From: Clavibacter phaseoli
GTDB lineage: Bacteria > Actinomycetota > Actinomycetes > Actinomycetales > Microbacteriaceae
NCBI RefSeq assembly: GCF_021922925.1
Contig: NZ_CP040786.1
Location: 2,294,001-2,358,000, forward strand
DNA: 64,000 nucleotides
Direction of reading: 5' to 3'
Below the pieces are notes generated by a model. The model was not told where the DNA came from. It made no database searches and saw nothing but the letters and a program-made list of their open reading frames with translations. The position numbers and the translations under genes were made by a program. Positions 16,589 through 25,553 of the stretch are shown here, piece by piece; the first letter of the stretch is position 1, and the number at the start of each line of letters is the position of its first letter.

Positions 16589-18115
16589 ATGAGCGACGAC
16601 GACGCCCCCGACCGCGGATCCGCCGACCGGGAGGGCGCCGACGAGGCGCACGGCCCGAGCATCGTGTGGCTCCGCGACGACCTCCGCGTGGCCGACAACC
16701 CGGCGCTGCACGCGGCCGTCGAGCGCGGCGAGCCGATCGTGGTGCTGTACGTGCTCGACGAGGAGAGCGACGGGATCCGCCCTCTCGGCGGCGCCGCCCG
16801 CTGGTGGCTGCACATGAGCCTGTCGCGCCTCGCGGAGTCGCTCCGGGAGCTCGGTTCCCCCCTCGTGCTGCGCCGTGGGAAGGCCGCCGAGGTCGTCGAC
16901 GACCTCGTGCGGGAGGTCGGCGCGGGCGCGGTGCTGTGGAACCGGCGCTACGGAGGCGCCGAGATCGCGGTCGACACCGCCGTCAAGAAGGACCTCGGCG
17001 ACCGGGGCCTCGACGTGCGCAGCTTCCAGGGATCGCTGCTGGTCGAGCCGTGGACGGTGACGAACAAGCAGGGCGAGCCGTTCCGCGTGTACACCCCGTT
17101 CTGGAAGGCCGCGCAGGAGCGGGAGGAGCCGCGGAAGCCGCTGCCCGCGCCGAAGGAGCTCGACGCGCCGCGGAAGGGGCCGCGCTCGGAGGACCTCGAC
17201 GGCTGGGGGCTGCTGCCGACGACGCCCGACTGGGCGGCCGGGCTCCGCGAGGCGTGCGACCCCGGCGAGGCGGCCGGCCTGCAGCGCCTCGAGGACTTCG
17301 TCCACCACGAGCTCGAGGACTACGCCGCCCAGCGCGACGAGCCCGCCGCGATGACGACCTCGCGGCTGTCCGCGTACCTGCGCTGGGGCGAGGTGAGCCC
17401 ATTCCAGGTGTGGCACCGGATCCAGCGCACGCGCGGCCAGAAGGTCGGCGGCGACGAGGTCAACGCCACCAAGTTCCTCTCGGAGCTCGGCTGGCGCGAG
17501 TTCAGCTACCACCTGCTGTACCACCAGCCCGATCTCGCGACCCGCAACTTCGTGCCGCGCTTCGACGCCTTCCCGTGGGACGAGCCGTCCGACGAGACGC
17601 TCGGCGCGTGGCAGCGCGGCGAGACGGGCGTGCCGCTCGTCGACGCCGGCATGCGCGCGCTCTGGAAGGACGGCCACCTGCACAACCGCGTGCGGATGGT
17701 GGTGGCGTCGTTCCTCATCAAGAACCTGCTGATCGACTGGCGTCACGGCGAGCAGTGGTTCTGGGACACGCTCGTCGACGCGGACGCGGCGAACAACGCG
17801 GCGAGCTGGCAGTGGGTCGCGGGATCCGGCGCGGACGCCGCCCCGTACTTCCGCGTGTTCAACCCCGTGCTGCAGGGGCAGAAGTTCGACCCGTCGGGCG
17901 AGTACATCCGCTCGTACGTGCCCGAGCTGGCGCACGCGTCCCGGGACGTGGTGCACGAGCCGTGGAAGGCGATGGGCGACCTGGTCGCGAGCGCCGAGGA
18001 CGACGCCGACGACCAGGCCGACGGCGGCCTCGCGGCCTACCCGTCGCCCATCGTCGACCTCAAGGAGTCGCGCCAGCGCGCCCTCGCGGCGTACGACGTG
18101 ATCAAGGACCGCTGA
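16589..18115 (+). CDS. phr: Deoxyribodipyrimidine photo-lyase
   Basis: 508 residues. An N-terminal photolyase alpha/beta domain begins SIVWLRDDLRVADNPAL (from about 25). The C-terminal FAD domain carries WHRIQRTRG, FLSELGWREFSYHLLY and the diagnostic WFWDTLVDADAANNAASWQW stretch. It repairs UV-induced cyclobutane pyrimidine dimers using blue light, in line with life on plant or other exposed surfaces. TAGGCT (16577-16582) lies 6 bases before the ATG, so a leaderless mRNA is likely. Confidence 0.95.
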   Translation: MSDDDAPDRGSADREGADEAHGPSIVWLRDDLRVADNPALHAAVERGEPIVVLYVLDEESDGIRPLGGAARWWLHMSLSRLAESLRELGSPLVLRRGKAAEVVDDLVREVGAGAVLWNRRYGGAEIAVDTAVKKDLGDRGLDVRSFQGSLLVEPWTVTNKQGEPFRVYTPFWKAAQEREEPRKPLPAPKELDAPRKGPRSEDLDGWGLLPTTPDWAAGLREACDPGEAAGLQRLEDFVHHELEDYAAQRDEPAAMTTSRLSAYLRWGEVSPFQVWHRIQRTRGQKVGGDEVNATKFLSELGWREFSYHLLYHQPDLATRNFVPRFDAFPWDEPSDETLGAWQRGETGVPLVDAGMRALWKDGHLHNRVRMVVASFLIKNLLIDWRHGEQWFWDTLVDADAANNAASWQWVAGSGADAAPYFRVFNPVLQGQKFDPSGEYIRSYVPELAHASRDVVHEPWKAMGDLVASAEDDADDQADGGLAAYPSPIVDLKESRQRALAAYDVIKDR

Positions 18116-18118
18116 CGC

Positions 18119-18156
18119 AGGAGGGCCCGCGCGTCGGTCGACGCGCGGGCCCTCCT
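18119..18156. terminator. Strong bidirectional terminator
   Basis: A perfect 17-bp stem, 18119-18135 with 18140-18156, closed by a GGTC loop, between the converging photolyase and YihY genes. It is the longest perfect hairpin I noticed in the window. Confidence 0.85.
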
Positions 18157-18175
18157 GAGCGGACGGGGATACGGG

Positions 18176-19261
18176 TCAGGCGTGGTCGCCCTCGCCGCGC
18201 CCCAGGCGCTCCGCGCGCTCGTGGCGCTCGCGGATCCCGCGGCCGCGCTTGACGTCCTCGCGCTCCGCGGCGGCCTTCTTGTCGCTGACGGCGGTGTCGC
18301 GCGGCGGCAGCTGGAGCGTCTCCTCGGCGGCGATCCCGGCCTGGAGCTGGCGTCCGCGCTCGAGCTCGGCGTCGAACTCGGCGCCGAACAGCAGCGCGAG
18401 GTTCGCGATCCAGAGCCAGAGCAGGAACACCACGACGCCGGCGAGCGCGCCGTAGCTCTTCGCGTAGCTGGAGAAGTTGGTCACGTAGAAGGCGAAGCCG
18501 ACGCTCGCGACGACGAGCACGACGAGCGCGATGGCGGCGCCCATGCTCATCCAGCGGAACTTCGGCTGCTTCGCGTTCGGGGTCGCGTAGTAGAGGATCG
18601 CGATGAGCAGCACGATCGCGAGGGCGAGCACCGGCCACTTGGCGATGGACCACACGATCTGCACGGTCGGGCCGACGCCGAGCGCGGCGCCGATGGCGTC
18701 GGTGACGGGGCCGGAGATCGCGATGATGAGCGCGCAGATCAGCAGGATCACGATGCCGATGACCGTGACGGCGAGCTGCATGGGCTTGAGCTTGAGGAAC
18801 GGGCGGCCCTCGGGGATCTCGTAGATGCGGTTCATCGCGCGGGTGAAGGCGCCGACGTAGCCGGAGGCCGACCAGATGGCGAGCACGATGCCCGAGACGA
18901 GGGCGAAGCCGGCGGCGGGGGACTCGACGAAGCCCGTCAGGATCGGCTCGATGAGCGCGAGGGCGTCCTGGGGCGCGAAGCCGCGCAGCAGGTCGAGGAC
19001 CGCCGTCACCGTCGACTGCCCCTGCCCGAACACCCCGAGCAGCGAGATGATGGCGATGAGCGCGGGGAACAGCGACAGCACCGCGTAGTAGGTGAGCGAC
19101 GCCGCGATGTCGGTGCACTGGTCCGAGCTGAACTCGCGCATGGTCTTCCGGAGCACGTACTTCCAGGAGGGCTTCTCGATCTCCGTCGGGGAGTCGGGCT
19201 TGCGCGCGTCCTCCTCGTCGGGCCGGTCCTCGATGGTGCCGGCCGTGTCGCGTCGTGCCAC
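18176..19261 (-). CDS. YihY/BrkB family inner-membrane protein
   Basis: 361 residues with six predicted spans and the family motif [18 protein letters not shown] near residue 50. It also contains [21 protein letters not shown] and the C-terminal [23 protein letters not shown]. The C-terminal tail is hydrophilic and basic. The function of the family is unsettled (older RNase BN naming is wrong). The frame is open to 19588, but the GTG at 19261 follows GGAGG by 5 bases and gives the family N-terminus. Confidence 0.88.
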   Translation of the reverse strand: MARRDTAGTIEDRPDEEDARKPDSPTEIEKPSWKYVLRKTMREFSSDQCTDIAASLTYYAVLSLFPALIAIISLLGVFGQGQSTVTAVLDLLRGFAPQDALALIEPILTGFVESPAAGFALVSGIVLAIWSASGYVGAFTRAMNRIYEIPEGRPFLKLKPMQLAVTVIGIVILLICALIIAISGPVTDAIGAALGVGPTVQIVWSIAKWPVLALAIVLLIAILYYATPNAKQPKFRWMSMGAAIALVVLVVASVGFAFYVTNFSSYAKSYGALAGVVVFLLWLWIANLALLFGAEFDAELERGRQLQAGIAAEETLQLPPRDTAVSDKKAAAEREDVKRGRGIRERHERAERLGRGEGDHA

Positions 19262-19547
19262 TGGTGCCTCCGTGGGTGTGGTGGATCGGGTCCCCTCCCC
19301 AGCGTGGCCCCTGGTCGGCGGCGCGCCTAGCCCGCGCCCGGCCCGCGCCGGCCCCCGCGCCTCCGCCGCGGCCCGGGTCCGCCGTGCCCGCGCGCGTCTC
19401 GTACACTCGCCGAGGGCCTCGCGCGGCCGCGGATCCGGCACCCGCCGGAACATCCGCCCGCCCGCGCGCGTTGCCCACGTGATCGCCTCGACGATCACCG
19501 TGCTCCGCCCAGGCGCGCACGGACGCCGCCCGAGCAGAGGAGCACGC

Positions 19548-19964
19548 ATGCTGCGCACCATGATGACCGCGAAGATCCACCGCGCCACGGTGACGCACGC
19601 CGACCTGCACTACGTGGGCTCCGTCACGGTCGACCGCGACCTGCTCGACGCCGCCGACATCCTCGTGGGCGAGCGCGTCAGCATCGTCGACGTGACCAAC
19701 GGCGCCCGGCTCGACACGTACACGATCGCGGGCGAGCGCGGCAGCGGCGTTCTCGGGATCAACGGCGCGGCCGCGCACCTCGTCGACGTCGGCGACGTGG
19801 TGATCCTCATCGCCTACGGGCAGATGACCACCGAGGAGGCCCGAACGCTCGAGCCCCGCGTGGTGCACGTGGATGCCGGCAACCGGATCCGCGCCGTGGA
19901 CGCCGACCCCACCGCCCCGCCCGCGCCCGGCCTCGAGCGCTCCCCGCTGGCCGAGCCGGTCTGA
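19548..19964 (+). CDS. panD: Aspartate 1-decarboxylase
   Basis: 138 residues. PanD is made as a pro-enzyme that cleaves itself between Gly24 and Ser25 (YVGSVTV), leaving the pyruvoyl cofactor on Ser25. Both residues and the downstream NGARLDTY and GERGSG...NGAAA motifs are present. It makes beta-alanine for pantothenate. The ATG follows AGAGGAGC. A possible -10 TACACT at 19401-19406 would give a leader of about 135 bases. Confidence 0.94.
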   Translation: MLRTMMTAKIHRATVTHADLHYVGSVTVDRDLLDAADILVGERVSIVDVTNGARLDTYTIAGERGSGVLGINGAAAHLVDVGDVVILIAYGQMTTEEARTLEPRVVHVDAGNRIRAVDADPTAPPAPGLERSPLAEPV

Positions 19965-20012
19965 TCGGGCGGATCCGAGCGAGCCCGCCGAGAGACGCGC
20001 AACTGTACTGGG

Positions 20013-20061
20013 TCCCCCAAACGACGGACACAGGCGCGCTCCCCCAAAACGGGGTACATTC
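20013..20061. promoter_or_regulatory. Two copies of a TCCCCCA...GGACA-type motif
   Basis: TCCCCCAAACGACGGACAC (20013-20031) and TCCCCCAAAACGGGGTAC (20040-20057) lie in tandem 27 bases apart. A third copy, TCCCCCATTCGACGGACAC, lies at 32459-32477. The half-sites are roughly inverted (CCCCC / GGACA-GGGGTA). They sit upstream of a candidate RNA. Regulator unknown. Confidence 0.5.
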
Positions 20062-20095
20062 CGGCCCGCGGCGGGGGATCACCAGGATGCGCGGC

Positions 20096-20216
20096 TACCG
20101 TGGAGGCATCCGGTACGGCTCTTCGGGTGAGCGGTACCGCACCAGCCGGTTCGTCTGCGGGTAACAGACGTTCACGTGCGCAGATCGGCCCGGGCCTCGA
20201 AGGTCCGGGCCGATCT
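20096..20216 (+). ncRNA. Candidate structured small RNA between panD and the acyltransferase gene
   Basis: No ORF is supported in this gap. After a TACCGT hexamer (20096-20101) come three ordered stem-loops. First, CGGTAC/GTACCG with an inner GCTC/GAGC pair (20111-20139). Second, CGTCTG/CAGACG (20152-20170). Third, a 15-bp terminator-like hairpin with one mismatch (20182-20216) followed by CATT. This looks like an independent RNA of about 110 bases. Alternatively it is the panD 3' region. Confidence 0.5.
20182..20216 (+). terminator. Terminator-like hairpin
   Basis: AGATCGGCCCGGGCC (20182-20196) pairs with GGTCCGGGCCGATCT (20202-20216), one mismatch, loop TCGAA. Confidence 0.7.
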
Positions 20217-20253
20217 CATTCCCCCGGCGGATCCGCCGGTCGACGGTCTCCTG

Positions 20254-21021
20254 TCAGCGCCCCTCCGCGCGACGCCGTGCGTCGCGCTCGGCGTCGGCCG
20301 CGGCCGCCTCCTCGGGCGTCGGCGCGGTGCCGCCCCGGTGCCGCGGCTGCCACCACGCGCCGCGGCCGTCCACCGGGTAGGAGGACTGCAGGTCGTCGAC
20401 CAGCCGCTGCAGCTCCTCGCGCAGGGCGTCGGTGACCTCGCGCGGATCCGCGTCGGGCGCGACGGGGATGCGCTCCCCCACGCGCAGGTGCACGGGCACG
20501 CCGACGCGGTCGCGCATCCGGATGCGGCGGTTCTTGGTGAGCAGCCGGTGCCCGCCCCACACGGCGACGGGCACGATCGGCACGCCCGCCTCGGCCGCCA
20601 GCCGCGCGGCGCCCGTCTTCAGCTCGCGCACGCGGAAGGACGCGCTCACGCCGGCCTCCGGGAAGACGCCGATGAGCTCGCCCGCGCGCAGGGCCGCGAC
20701 GGCGTCCGCGTAGGCGGCGGCGCCCGCGGTCATGTCGACCTCGATGTGGCGCATGCGGCGCAGGACCCAGCCGACGCCGGGCTGGTCGAACGCGCCCTTC
20801 TTCGCCATGAAGCGGATCCGGCGGCGGTTGTGCAGCCACGTCGCCCACTCGACGAGGGCGAACTCGAGGTAGCCGAAATGGGTCATCGCGATGACCGCGC
20901 CGCCGGTGTCCGGGATGCGGTCGCGGCCCTCGGCGACGAGGCGGAGGCGGAGGGATCCGAAGAGCGCGCGGCCCAGGATCACGGCGGTCCCGTACACGGG
21001 CTCGCGGGTGCGGGGGCTCAT
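20254..21021 (-). CDS. 1-acylglycerol-3-phosphate acyltransferase-like (PlsC family)
   Basis: 255 residues with the acyltransferase blocks: block I THFGYLEF (His48...Glu53), block III FPEAGVS (120-126) and block IV VPIVPVAVWG. PlsC enzymes acylate lysophosphatidate at the membrane. The usual H-x4-D dyad reads H-x4-E here, a conservative but uncommon change. The C-terminal 45 residues are charged and Ala-rich. TAGGGT (21028-21033) is 6 bases before the ATG (leaderless). Confidence 0.87.
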   Translation of the reverse strand: MSPRTREPVYGTAVILGRALFGSLRLRLVAEGRDRIPDTGGAVIAMTHFGYLEFALVEWATWLHNRRRIRFMAKKGAFDQPGVGWVLRRMRHIEVDMTAGAAAYADAVAALRAGELIGVFPEAGVSASFRVRELKTGAARLAAEAGVPIVPVAVWGGHRLLTKNRRIRMRDRVGVPVHLRVGERIPVAPDADPREVTDALREELQRLVDDLQSSYPVDGRGAWWQPRHRGGTAPTPEEAAAADAERDARRRAEGR

Positions 21022-21122
21022 GCCCCGACCCTACGGGGGCGCGCTCGGCGCCGGCCGGGAGCCGACCCTCCGCGGATCGGTCCCGGCTCGCGGCTCGCCG
21101 CCTCGCGGCGGGGCCGATCGGG

Positions 21123-22157
21123 TCAGCGCCGGCGGCGGGCGGGATCCAGCCAGTAGTTCGCGAAGCCCGTGTCGGCCGGGTTCACGTTGAGGCCGGGCGG
21201 CACGATCTCGTCGATGCGGTCGAGCGTCGCGGCGTCGAGCTCCAGGGTCGCCGCGTCGAGCTGCGACTCGAGCTGCTCCATGGTGCGCGGGCCGATGATC
21301 GCGCTGGACACCGCCGGGTGGCGCAGCACGAACGCCAGCGCGAGGTGCACGAGCGGCACGCCCAGCTCGTCGGCGAGGGCCCCCAGCGCGTCCGCGGCCT
21401 CGAACTTCGGGTCGGCCGGGTCGTAGCGCGACGGGTCGCGGTCGTTGCGGTGCGTCTTCGGGATGTCCTGGCCCTTGCGGTACTTGCCGGAGAGCCACCC
21501 GCCGGCGAGCGGGCTCCAGACGAGCGTGCCCATGCCGTGGCGTTGGGTGGTGGGGAGGAGGTCGGCCTCGATGCCGCGGGTGAGCATCGAGTACGGCGGC
21601 TGCTCGGTGACGAAGCGCGCCGTGCCGCGCTCGCGCGCGACCCACTGCGCCTCGACGACCTGGCTCGGCTGGAACGTGGACGAGCCGATGTAGCGCACCT
21701 TGCCCTGCGTGACGAGGTCGGTGAGGGCCCCGAGGGTCTCCTCGATGTCCGTGTGCTCGTCCGGCCGGTGCATCTGGTACAGGTCGATGTAGTCGGTGCC
21801 GAGGCGGCGCAGCGAGTCCTCGACGGCGCGCATGATCCAGCGGCGCGACCCTCCGCGGTAGTTGGCCTCGGGCTTCATGCCGTTGAAGAACTTGGTCGCG
21901 AGGACGAGGTCGTCGCGGCGGCCGGACTGCGCGATCGCCCTGCCGACGATCTCCTCCGACTCGCCGTAGGCGTAGATGTCGGCGGTGTCGATGAAGGTGA
22001 TGCCCGCGTCGATGGCGCGGTGGATCACGCGGATGGACTTCTCGTGGTCGGTCTCGCCCCAGGCGCCGAACATCATGGTGCCGAGGCAGAGGCGCGAGAC
22101 CTCCACGCCGGTGCGGCCGAGGTACGTGGTGGGCTGGTCGGTGGACTGCTCTGTCAT
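21123..22157 (-). CDS. Aldo/keto reductase
   Basis: 344 residues, a TIM barrel of the AKR type: LGRTGVEVSRLCLGTMMFG, FIDTADIYAYGESEE (catalytic Asp/Tyr region), VLATKFF (catalytic Lys) and YQMHRPD (His). It also has the C-terminal cofactor site IIGPRTMEQLE. It reduces carbonyls with NADPH; the physiological substrate is unknown. The open frame runs on to 22775, but TAGCGT (22165-22170) lies 7 bases before the ATG at 22157, which marks a likely leaderless start. Confidence 0.92.
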   Translation of the reverse strand: MTEQSTDQPTTYLGRTGVEVSRLCLGTMMFGAWGETDHEKSIRVIHRAIDAGITFIDTADIYAYGESEEIVGRAIAQSGRRDDLVLATKFFNGMKPEANYRGGSRRWIMRAVEDSLRRLGTDYIDLYQMHRPDEHTDIEETLGALTDLVTQGKVRYIGSSTFQPSQVVEAQWVARERGTARFVTEQPPYSMLTRGIEADLLPTTQRHGMGTLVWSPLAGGWLSGKYRKGQDIPKTHRNDRDPSRYDPADPKFEAADALGALADELGVPLVHLALAFVLRHPAVSSAIIGPRTMEQLESQLDAATLELDAATLDRIDEIVPPGLNVNPADTGFANYWLDPARRRR

Positions 22158-22174
22158 GAGCGCCACGCTACGCG

Positions 22175-22714
22175 CTAGGCGGTGGGGCGGCCGCTCTCGG
22201 CGGCGGATGCCACGTCGGACTCGGCGGAGGCGCCGGGCTCGACGGTGGCCTGCGCCTCGTCGTCCATGGTCTCCAGCGTGATGTCGGCCTCGGGGGCCTC
22301 CTGGCCGTCGGCGTCGAGCGGCACGATGTAGTCGCCGAGGCGACGGCGGGCCGCCTCCTCGCGCTGCACGCGGATCCGCTCGAGCTTCTCCTCGCGCAGG
22401 CGCAGGCGCTCGGTGTCGACCTCGACGCGGCGCACGGTGACGCCGCGCGTGGGGCCGGCGGCCTTGGCCGGGGTGGTCTTGCGGCTGGGCTCGCGCTTGG
22501 CGGCCTCGCTCGCGGGCTTCCGCGACGGGGCGGTTCCCGACTTCGCGGCCGCGGAGGCCGGCTTGGTCGACACCGCGGGCGGCTTCCCCGAACCCGGGCA
22601 GCGCTCGTGGTTGCGACCGTGGTCGAGGATGTTGCCCGTGGCCATGCCGACGGGGTTCGCCTTGCCGCAGACCGAGCACTTCGTCGCGGGGGTTGCTGCC
22701 ACGTTCGATACCAC
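22175..22714 (-). CDS. Hypothetical protein with N-terminal CxxC and charged helix
   Basis: 179 residues. A Cys pair near the N-terminus (KCSVCGK) and a later HERCPGSG look like a small zinc ribbon. A Lys/Ala/Ser-rich linker follows, then a long charged helix (RLRLREEKLERIRVQREEAARRR) likely to form a coiled coil, and an acidic C-terminus. No family recognised. The GTG start at 22714 is weakly supported (GGAAA 3 bases upstream); GTG at 22702 is an alternative. TACCGT about 60 bases upstream may be a -10. Confidence 0.65.
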   Translation of the reverse strand: MVSNVAATPATKCSVCGKANPVGMATGNILDHGRNHERCPGSGKPPAVSTKPASAAAKSGTAPSRKPASEAAKREPSRKTTPAKAAGPTRGVTVRRVEVDTERLRLREEKLERIRVQREEAARRRLGDYIVPLDADGQEAPEADITLETMDDEAQATVEPGASAESDVASAAESGRPTA

Positions 22715-22825
22715 TTTCCATCGCCGCGCCGTCGCCGGACCGAGGATGCCGGTCGGCCGGACGGCGCCTCCCCACGGTACCCGACGCGGGAGGTGCGGGG
22801 ATACCGGGGTCCCCGACCGGGCGGG

Positions 22826-23734
22826 TCAGGCGGCGACGCAGGTGGTGCGCATCCGCACGACGACGGCTCCGTCGGCCTCCTCGACCTCGAGGTCGACCGT
22901 GACCGACGCGAGCTCATCGAGGCCCGCCAGGTGCGTGCCGCCGCAGGGGATCCGCGCGGTGCCGCCGGGCAGCTCGCACACCCAGGAGCGACGCGAGGTG
23001 AGCAGGTCGCCCTCGCGCTCGATCCGCGCGGCGGCGCCCGAGGCGACCCACTCCGCGAGCGTGGCGTCGACCCGGGCGCGCACCTCGTCGAGGCGGTCGA
23101 GGAGCGTCGCGGGCACGAAGCCCTTCTTCCGCAGCGACTTCCCGAGGCGGTACGTGTCGACGGACGACCACGGTCCGATGCGCGAGGTGCCGATGGCGAG
23201 CGCGTCGAAGCCCGGGGCGCCGAGCGCGTCGCGGGGCACGTCCTTGGTCCATGCGTCGGCGAGCGCACGGTCGAGGGCGAGGGAGGCGAGGTGGCAGCCC
23301 GTGTGGCCGGCGCTCAGCGCCCGGCGGTGCTCGGGATCCACCGCGACCTCGACGGCGTCGCCCACGCGGACGTCGGCGTCGCCCGGCACCACGTGGACGG
23401 CGACGAACGACCAGCCCTCCGCGCCCTTCTTCACCGGGACGTCCGCGCCGACGTGGAGCGCGGCGTCCTCCGCGGGATCCGTCGACGCCGCGCCGACGAC
23501 GCAGTCGAGCACCTCGATGCCGGCGCCGCGCACCCGGAGGACCGCGCGGTCGGCGGGCTGGTCGGGCCAGGCCGCGTCGACCGGGTGGCACGCGGTCGCG
23601 TCGAGCACGACGGCGCGCGTGCCGTCGGCGAGGTCGTCGACGCGGAGCGCCTCGCCCTCGGAGGCGACGGATCCCGCCGGGTAGGTCACGCGCGTGGGCG
23701 GCAGGGCGACGGCGCCCGCGGGGGTGGAGGTCAT
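22826..23734 (-). CDS. AlaX-type alanyl-tRNA editing / metal-dependent hydrolase
   Basis: 302 residues. The C-terminal half carries the AlaRS-editing zinc motifs in the order GHTGCHLASL (HxxxH) and CGGTHL (CxxxH). AlaX proteins hydrolyse mischarged Ser- or Gly-tRNA-Ala in trans. The first motif is HTGCH rather than the more common HTATH/HTxxH pattern with different middle residues. The ATG follows GGGAGCC. Substrate specificity cannot be decided. Confidence 0.85.
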   Translation of the reverse strand: MTSTPAGAVALPPTRVTYPAGSVASEGEALRVDDLADGTRAVVLDATACHPVDAAWPDQPADRAVLRVRGAGIEVLDCVVGAASTDPAEDAALHVGADVPVKKGAEGWSFVAVHVVPGDADVRVGDAVEVAVDPEHRRALSAGHTGCHLASLALDRALADAWTKDVPRDALGAPGFDALAIGTSRIGPWSSVDTYRLGKSLRKKGFVPATLLDRLDEVRARVDATLAEWVASGAAARIEREGDLLTSRRSWVCELPGGTARIPCGGTHLAGLDELASVTVDLEVEEADGAVVVRMRTTCVAA

Positions 23735-23798
23735 GGCGGCTCCCGGCTCGGTGTGACTCGATCCTCGCAGACCGGGTGCGGCGGGCCAGCCGCGTGGA

Positions 23799-24566
23799 TC
23801 ACGCGGCCGCCGTCCCGCGGGAGGGCGCGCGGCCGAGCAGGCGCCGCAGCGCCGCGCGCTCGAGAAGGGTCCACGCGGCGCTCGACAGCAGGTACAGGGC
23901 GGCGGCGAGCGGGGCGACGCCCGCGAAGACGACCGTGACGAACGGCAGCACCCGCATCATCGTGGCCATGCCGGCCATGCCGGGGAGCGCCGGGTCGACG
24001 GGCGCGGGCTGCCCCAGGAACCGGAGGTCCGCGCGACGGCGGACCTCGATCACCACGGCGAGCAGCCCGAGCACGACGACCGCGACGACGAGCGGTGCGA
24101 CGCCCAGCCCCGCGGACGCGAGCGCGCTCGTGCCGAGCGGGATCCCGGCGAAGGAGGCGGCGAGCAGCGCGTTCGCCTCCCCGCCGATCCGCGCGTGCGC
24201 GAACAGGGCGTAGACGGCCGCGAGCACGGGCGCCTGCGCGAGCGTCGGCAGGTAGCCGGCGAGCGGCGACGCGCCCTCGCGGGCGTACAGCTCCTGCATC
24301 GCCCGCGACAGCTGCTCGGGCTTCCCTGCGTGGCGGCGACGGAGCTCGGCGAGCGCGGGCGCGATGCGGCGGCGCTGGATCTCGGCGCGCACCTGCGCCA
24401 CGCCGACCGGCACGAGCAGGGCGCGCACCGCGAGGGTCAGGAGGATGACGGCCACGCCGGTCGCGGAGGCGCCGGCGAGGGGATGGATCAAGTCGGCGAG
24501 CCCGACGACGAGCTGGGACAGTCCGTCGAGCACGGCTCGGACGGGGGCGATCGATGTGGGGTCCAC
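23799..24566 (-). CDS. YidC/Oxa1-type membrane protein insertase
   Basis: 255 residues with a YidC core: five hydrophobic segments and a cytosolic hairpin rich in Arg (VRAEIQRRRIAPALAELRRRHAG, quoted in part). The QAPVLAAVYALF and MMRVLPFVTVVFAGVAPLAAALYLLSS membrane segments are typical of YidC2/Oxa1. It inserts proteins into the cytoplasmic membrane. It is not next to rnpA/rpmH, so it is probably a second copy. Start GTG 24566 with AAGGAA upstream; the longer frame is a shadow. Confidence 0.85.
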   Translation of the reverse strand: MDPTSIAPVRAVLDGLSQLVVGLADLIHPLAGASATGVAVILLTLAVRALLVPVGVAQVRAEIQRRRIAPALAELRRRHAGKPEQLSRAMQELYAREGASPLAGYLPTLAQAPVLAAVYALFAHARIGGEANALLAASFAGIPLGTSALASAGLGVAPLVVAVVVLGLLAVVIEVRRRADLRFLGQPAPVDPALPGMAGMATMMRVLPFVTVVFAGVAPLAAALYLLSSAAWTLLERAALRRLLGRAPSRGTAAA

Positions 24567-24672
24567 GGGGTTCCTTGCGACGAGAGCGGAGGGGATCCGT
24601 CTGGTCGTCGCATGCGGGCGCGCGCCGGATCCATGCCGCGGGATGGCGGCGGTGGACCCCTGCGGGCCGCGG

Positions 24673-25026
24673 TCAGGCGGCCGGGAGCGGCGCAGGCACG
24701 ACGACCCGCATCCGGCGGCCCGGTGCCCGGGAGCGCTCGTGCCCGTCCGCGTCCGGGTCGCTCGCCGAGACGAGCACCGGGAGGTCGACGTCCTCGTCCG
24801 GGAAGGCCGGGGGCGCGACGGATCCGAGGAGCCCGCGGGCGGCGGCGATGCGCACGAGCGCGACCGCGGCGGCCACGGAGGCGGCGCCGAGGAGGGCCGC
24901 GAGGAGGATCGCCGGCGAGACGCCCGCACCGCCGAGCACGACGTCGCCCACCAGGGCGAGCACGCGGCCGAGTGCCTCCAGGACGATGGGCGTGCCCGAC
25001 GGTAGCACTGGGCCCGCGGCGAGCAC
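24673..25026 (-). CDS. Small two-span membrane protein upstream of yidC-like gene (possibly DUF6412)
   Basis: 117 residues with two hydrophobic segments (about 14-35 and 40-65), an acidic loop and a basic Pro-rich tail. It precedes the YidC-like gene by 106 bases on the same strand, so the pair is likely co-transcribed. I believe this matches the DUF6412 partner seen next to such YidC genes in actinobacteria, but the match is from memory. GTG start; GTG at 25008 is an alternative. Confidence 0.65.
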   Translation of the reverse strand: MLAAGPVLPSGTPIVLEALGRVLALVGDVVLGGAGVSPAILLAALLGAASVAAAVALVRIAAARGLLGSVAPPAFPDEDVDLPVLVSASDPDADGHERSRAPGRRMRVVVPAPLPAA

Positions 25027-25136
25027 GAGGGCGGGCGCCCGCCCCCGCCGTCCACGACGGGACGCGCCGCCATGCGCGGCACTCCGAGGTACCGCGCACT
25101 GCGTGATACTGTGCGACGCATGAGAGAGGTCGACTG

Positions 25137-25553
25137 ATGGACACCACGCAGCTGCTGAAGGGCGCGCTCGACACCGCGGTGCTCGCCGTCGTGCAGCACG
25201 ACGACGGGTACGGCTACGACATCGTCCGGCGCCTGCGCGACGCCGGCCTCGGGGACGTCGGCGACGCCTCGGTCTACGGGACGCTCCGCCGCCTCTACGC
25301 GGCCGGCGCGCTCTCGAGCTACGTGGTGCCCTCCGAGGGCGGACCGCACCGGAAGTACTACGCGATCAACCCCGAGGGCCGCGAGCTGCTCGCCGGGCAG
25401 CGCGCCACCTGGGCGGCGTTCGCCACGGCCATGAGCGGGCTCCTCGGCGAGCCGGCCGGCGCGCCGACCCATCGCACCCGGAAGGCCGGAGGCACCGGCG
25501 AGGGGCCCGTGCCCGCATCCGTGAACGTCCGCACGATCGGAGAGAAGCCGTGA
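25137..25553 (+). CDS. PadR-family transcriptional regulator
   Basis: 138 residues with a PadR winged helix: [44 protein letters not shown] and the wing [10 protein letters not shown]. PadR proteins repress until an inducer binds. First gene of a three-gene operon: its stop overlaps the next start by 4 bases. CGCAC...GTGCG arms around 25094-25115, just before the gene, could be an autoregulatory operator. Confidence 0.9.
   Translation: MDTTQLLKGALDTAVLAVVQHDDGYGYDIVRRLRDAGLGDVGDASVYGTLRRLYAAGALSSYVVPSEGGPHRKYYAINPEGRELLAGQRATWAAFATAMSGLLGEPAGAPTHRTRKAGGTGEGPVPASVNVRTIGEKP

Noticed and set aside
14656..18252. 1198-codon open frame on the plus strand across the glycosyltransferase and photolyase genes
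   Set aside because: Its translation is Arg/Gly/Ala low-complexity, typical of a shadow frame in GC-rich DNA. The GT2 and photolyase frames on the same bases carry clear family motifs.
14398..20216. SRP (4.5S), 6S, tmRNA or RNase P RNA in the two structured gaps
   Set aside because: Neither segment has the conserved cores of these RNAs, such as the GGAAG/AGCA SRP loop or the RNase P helices.
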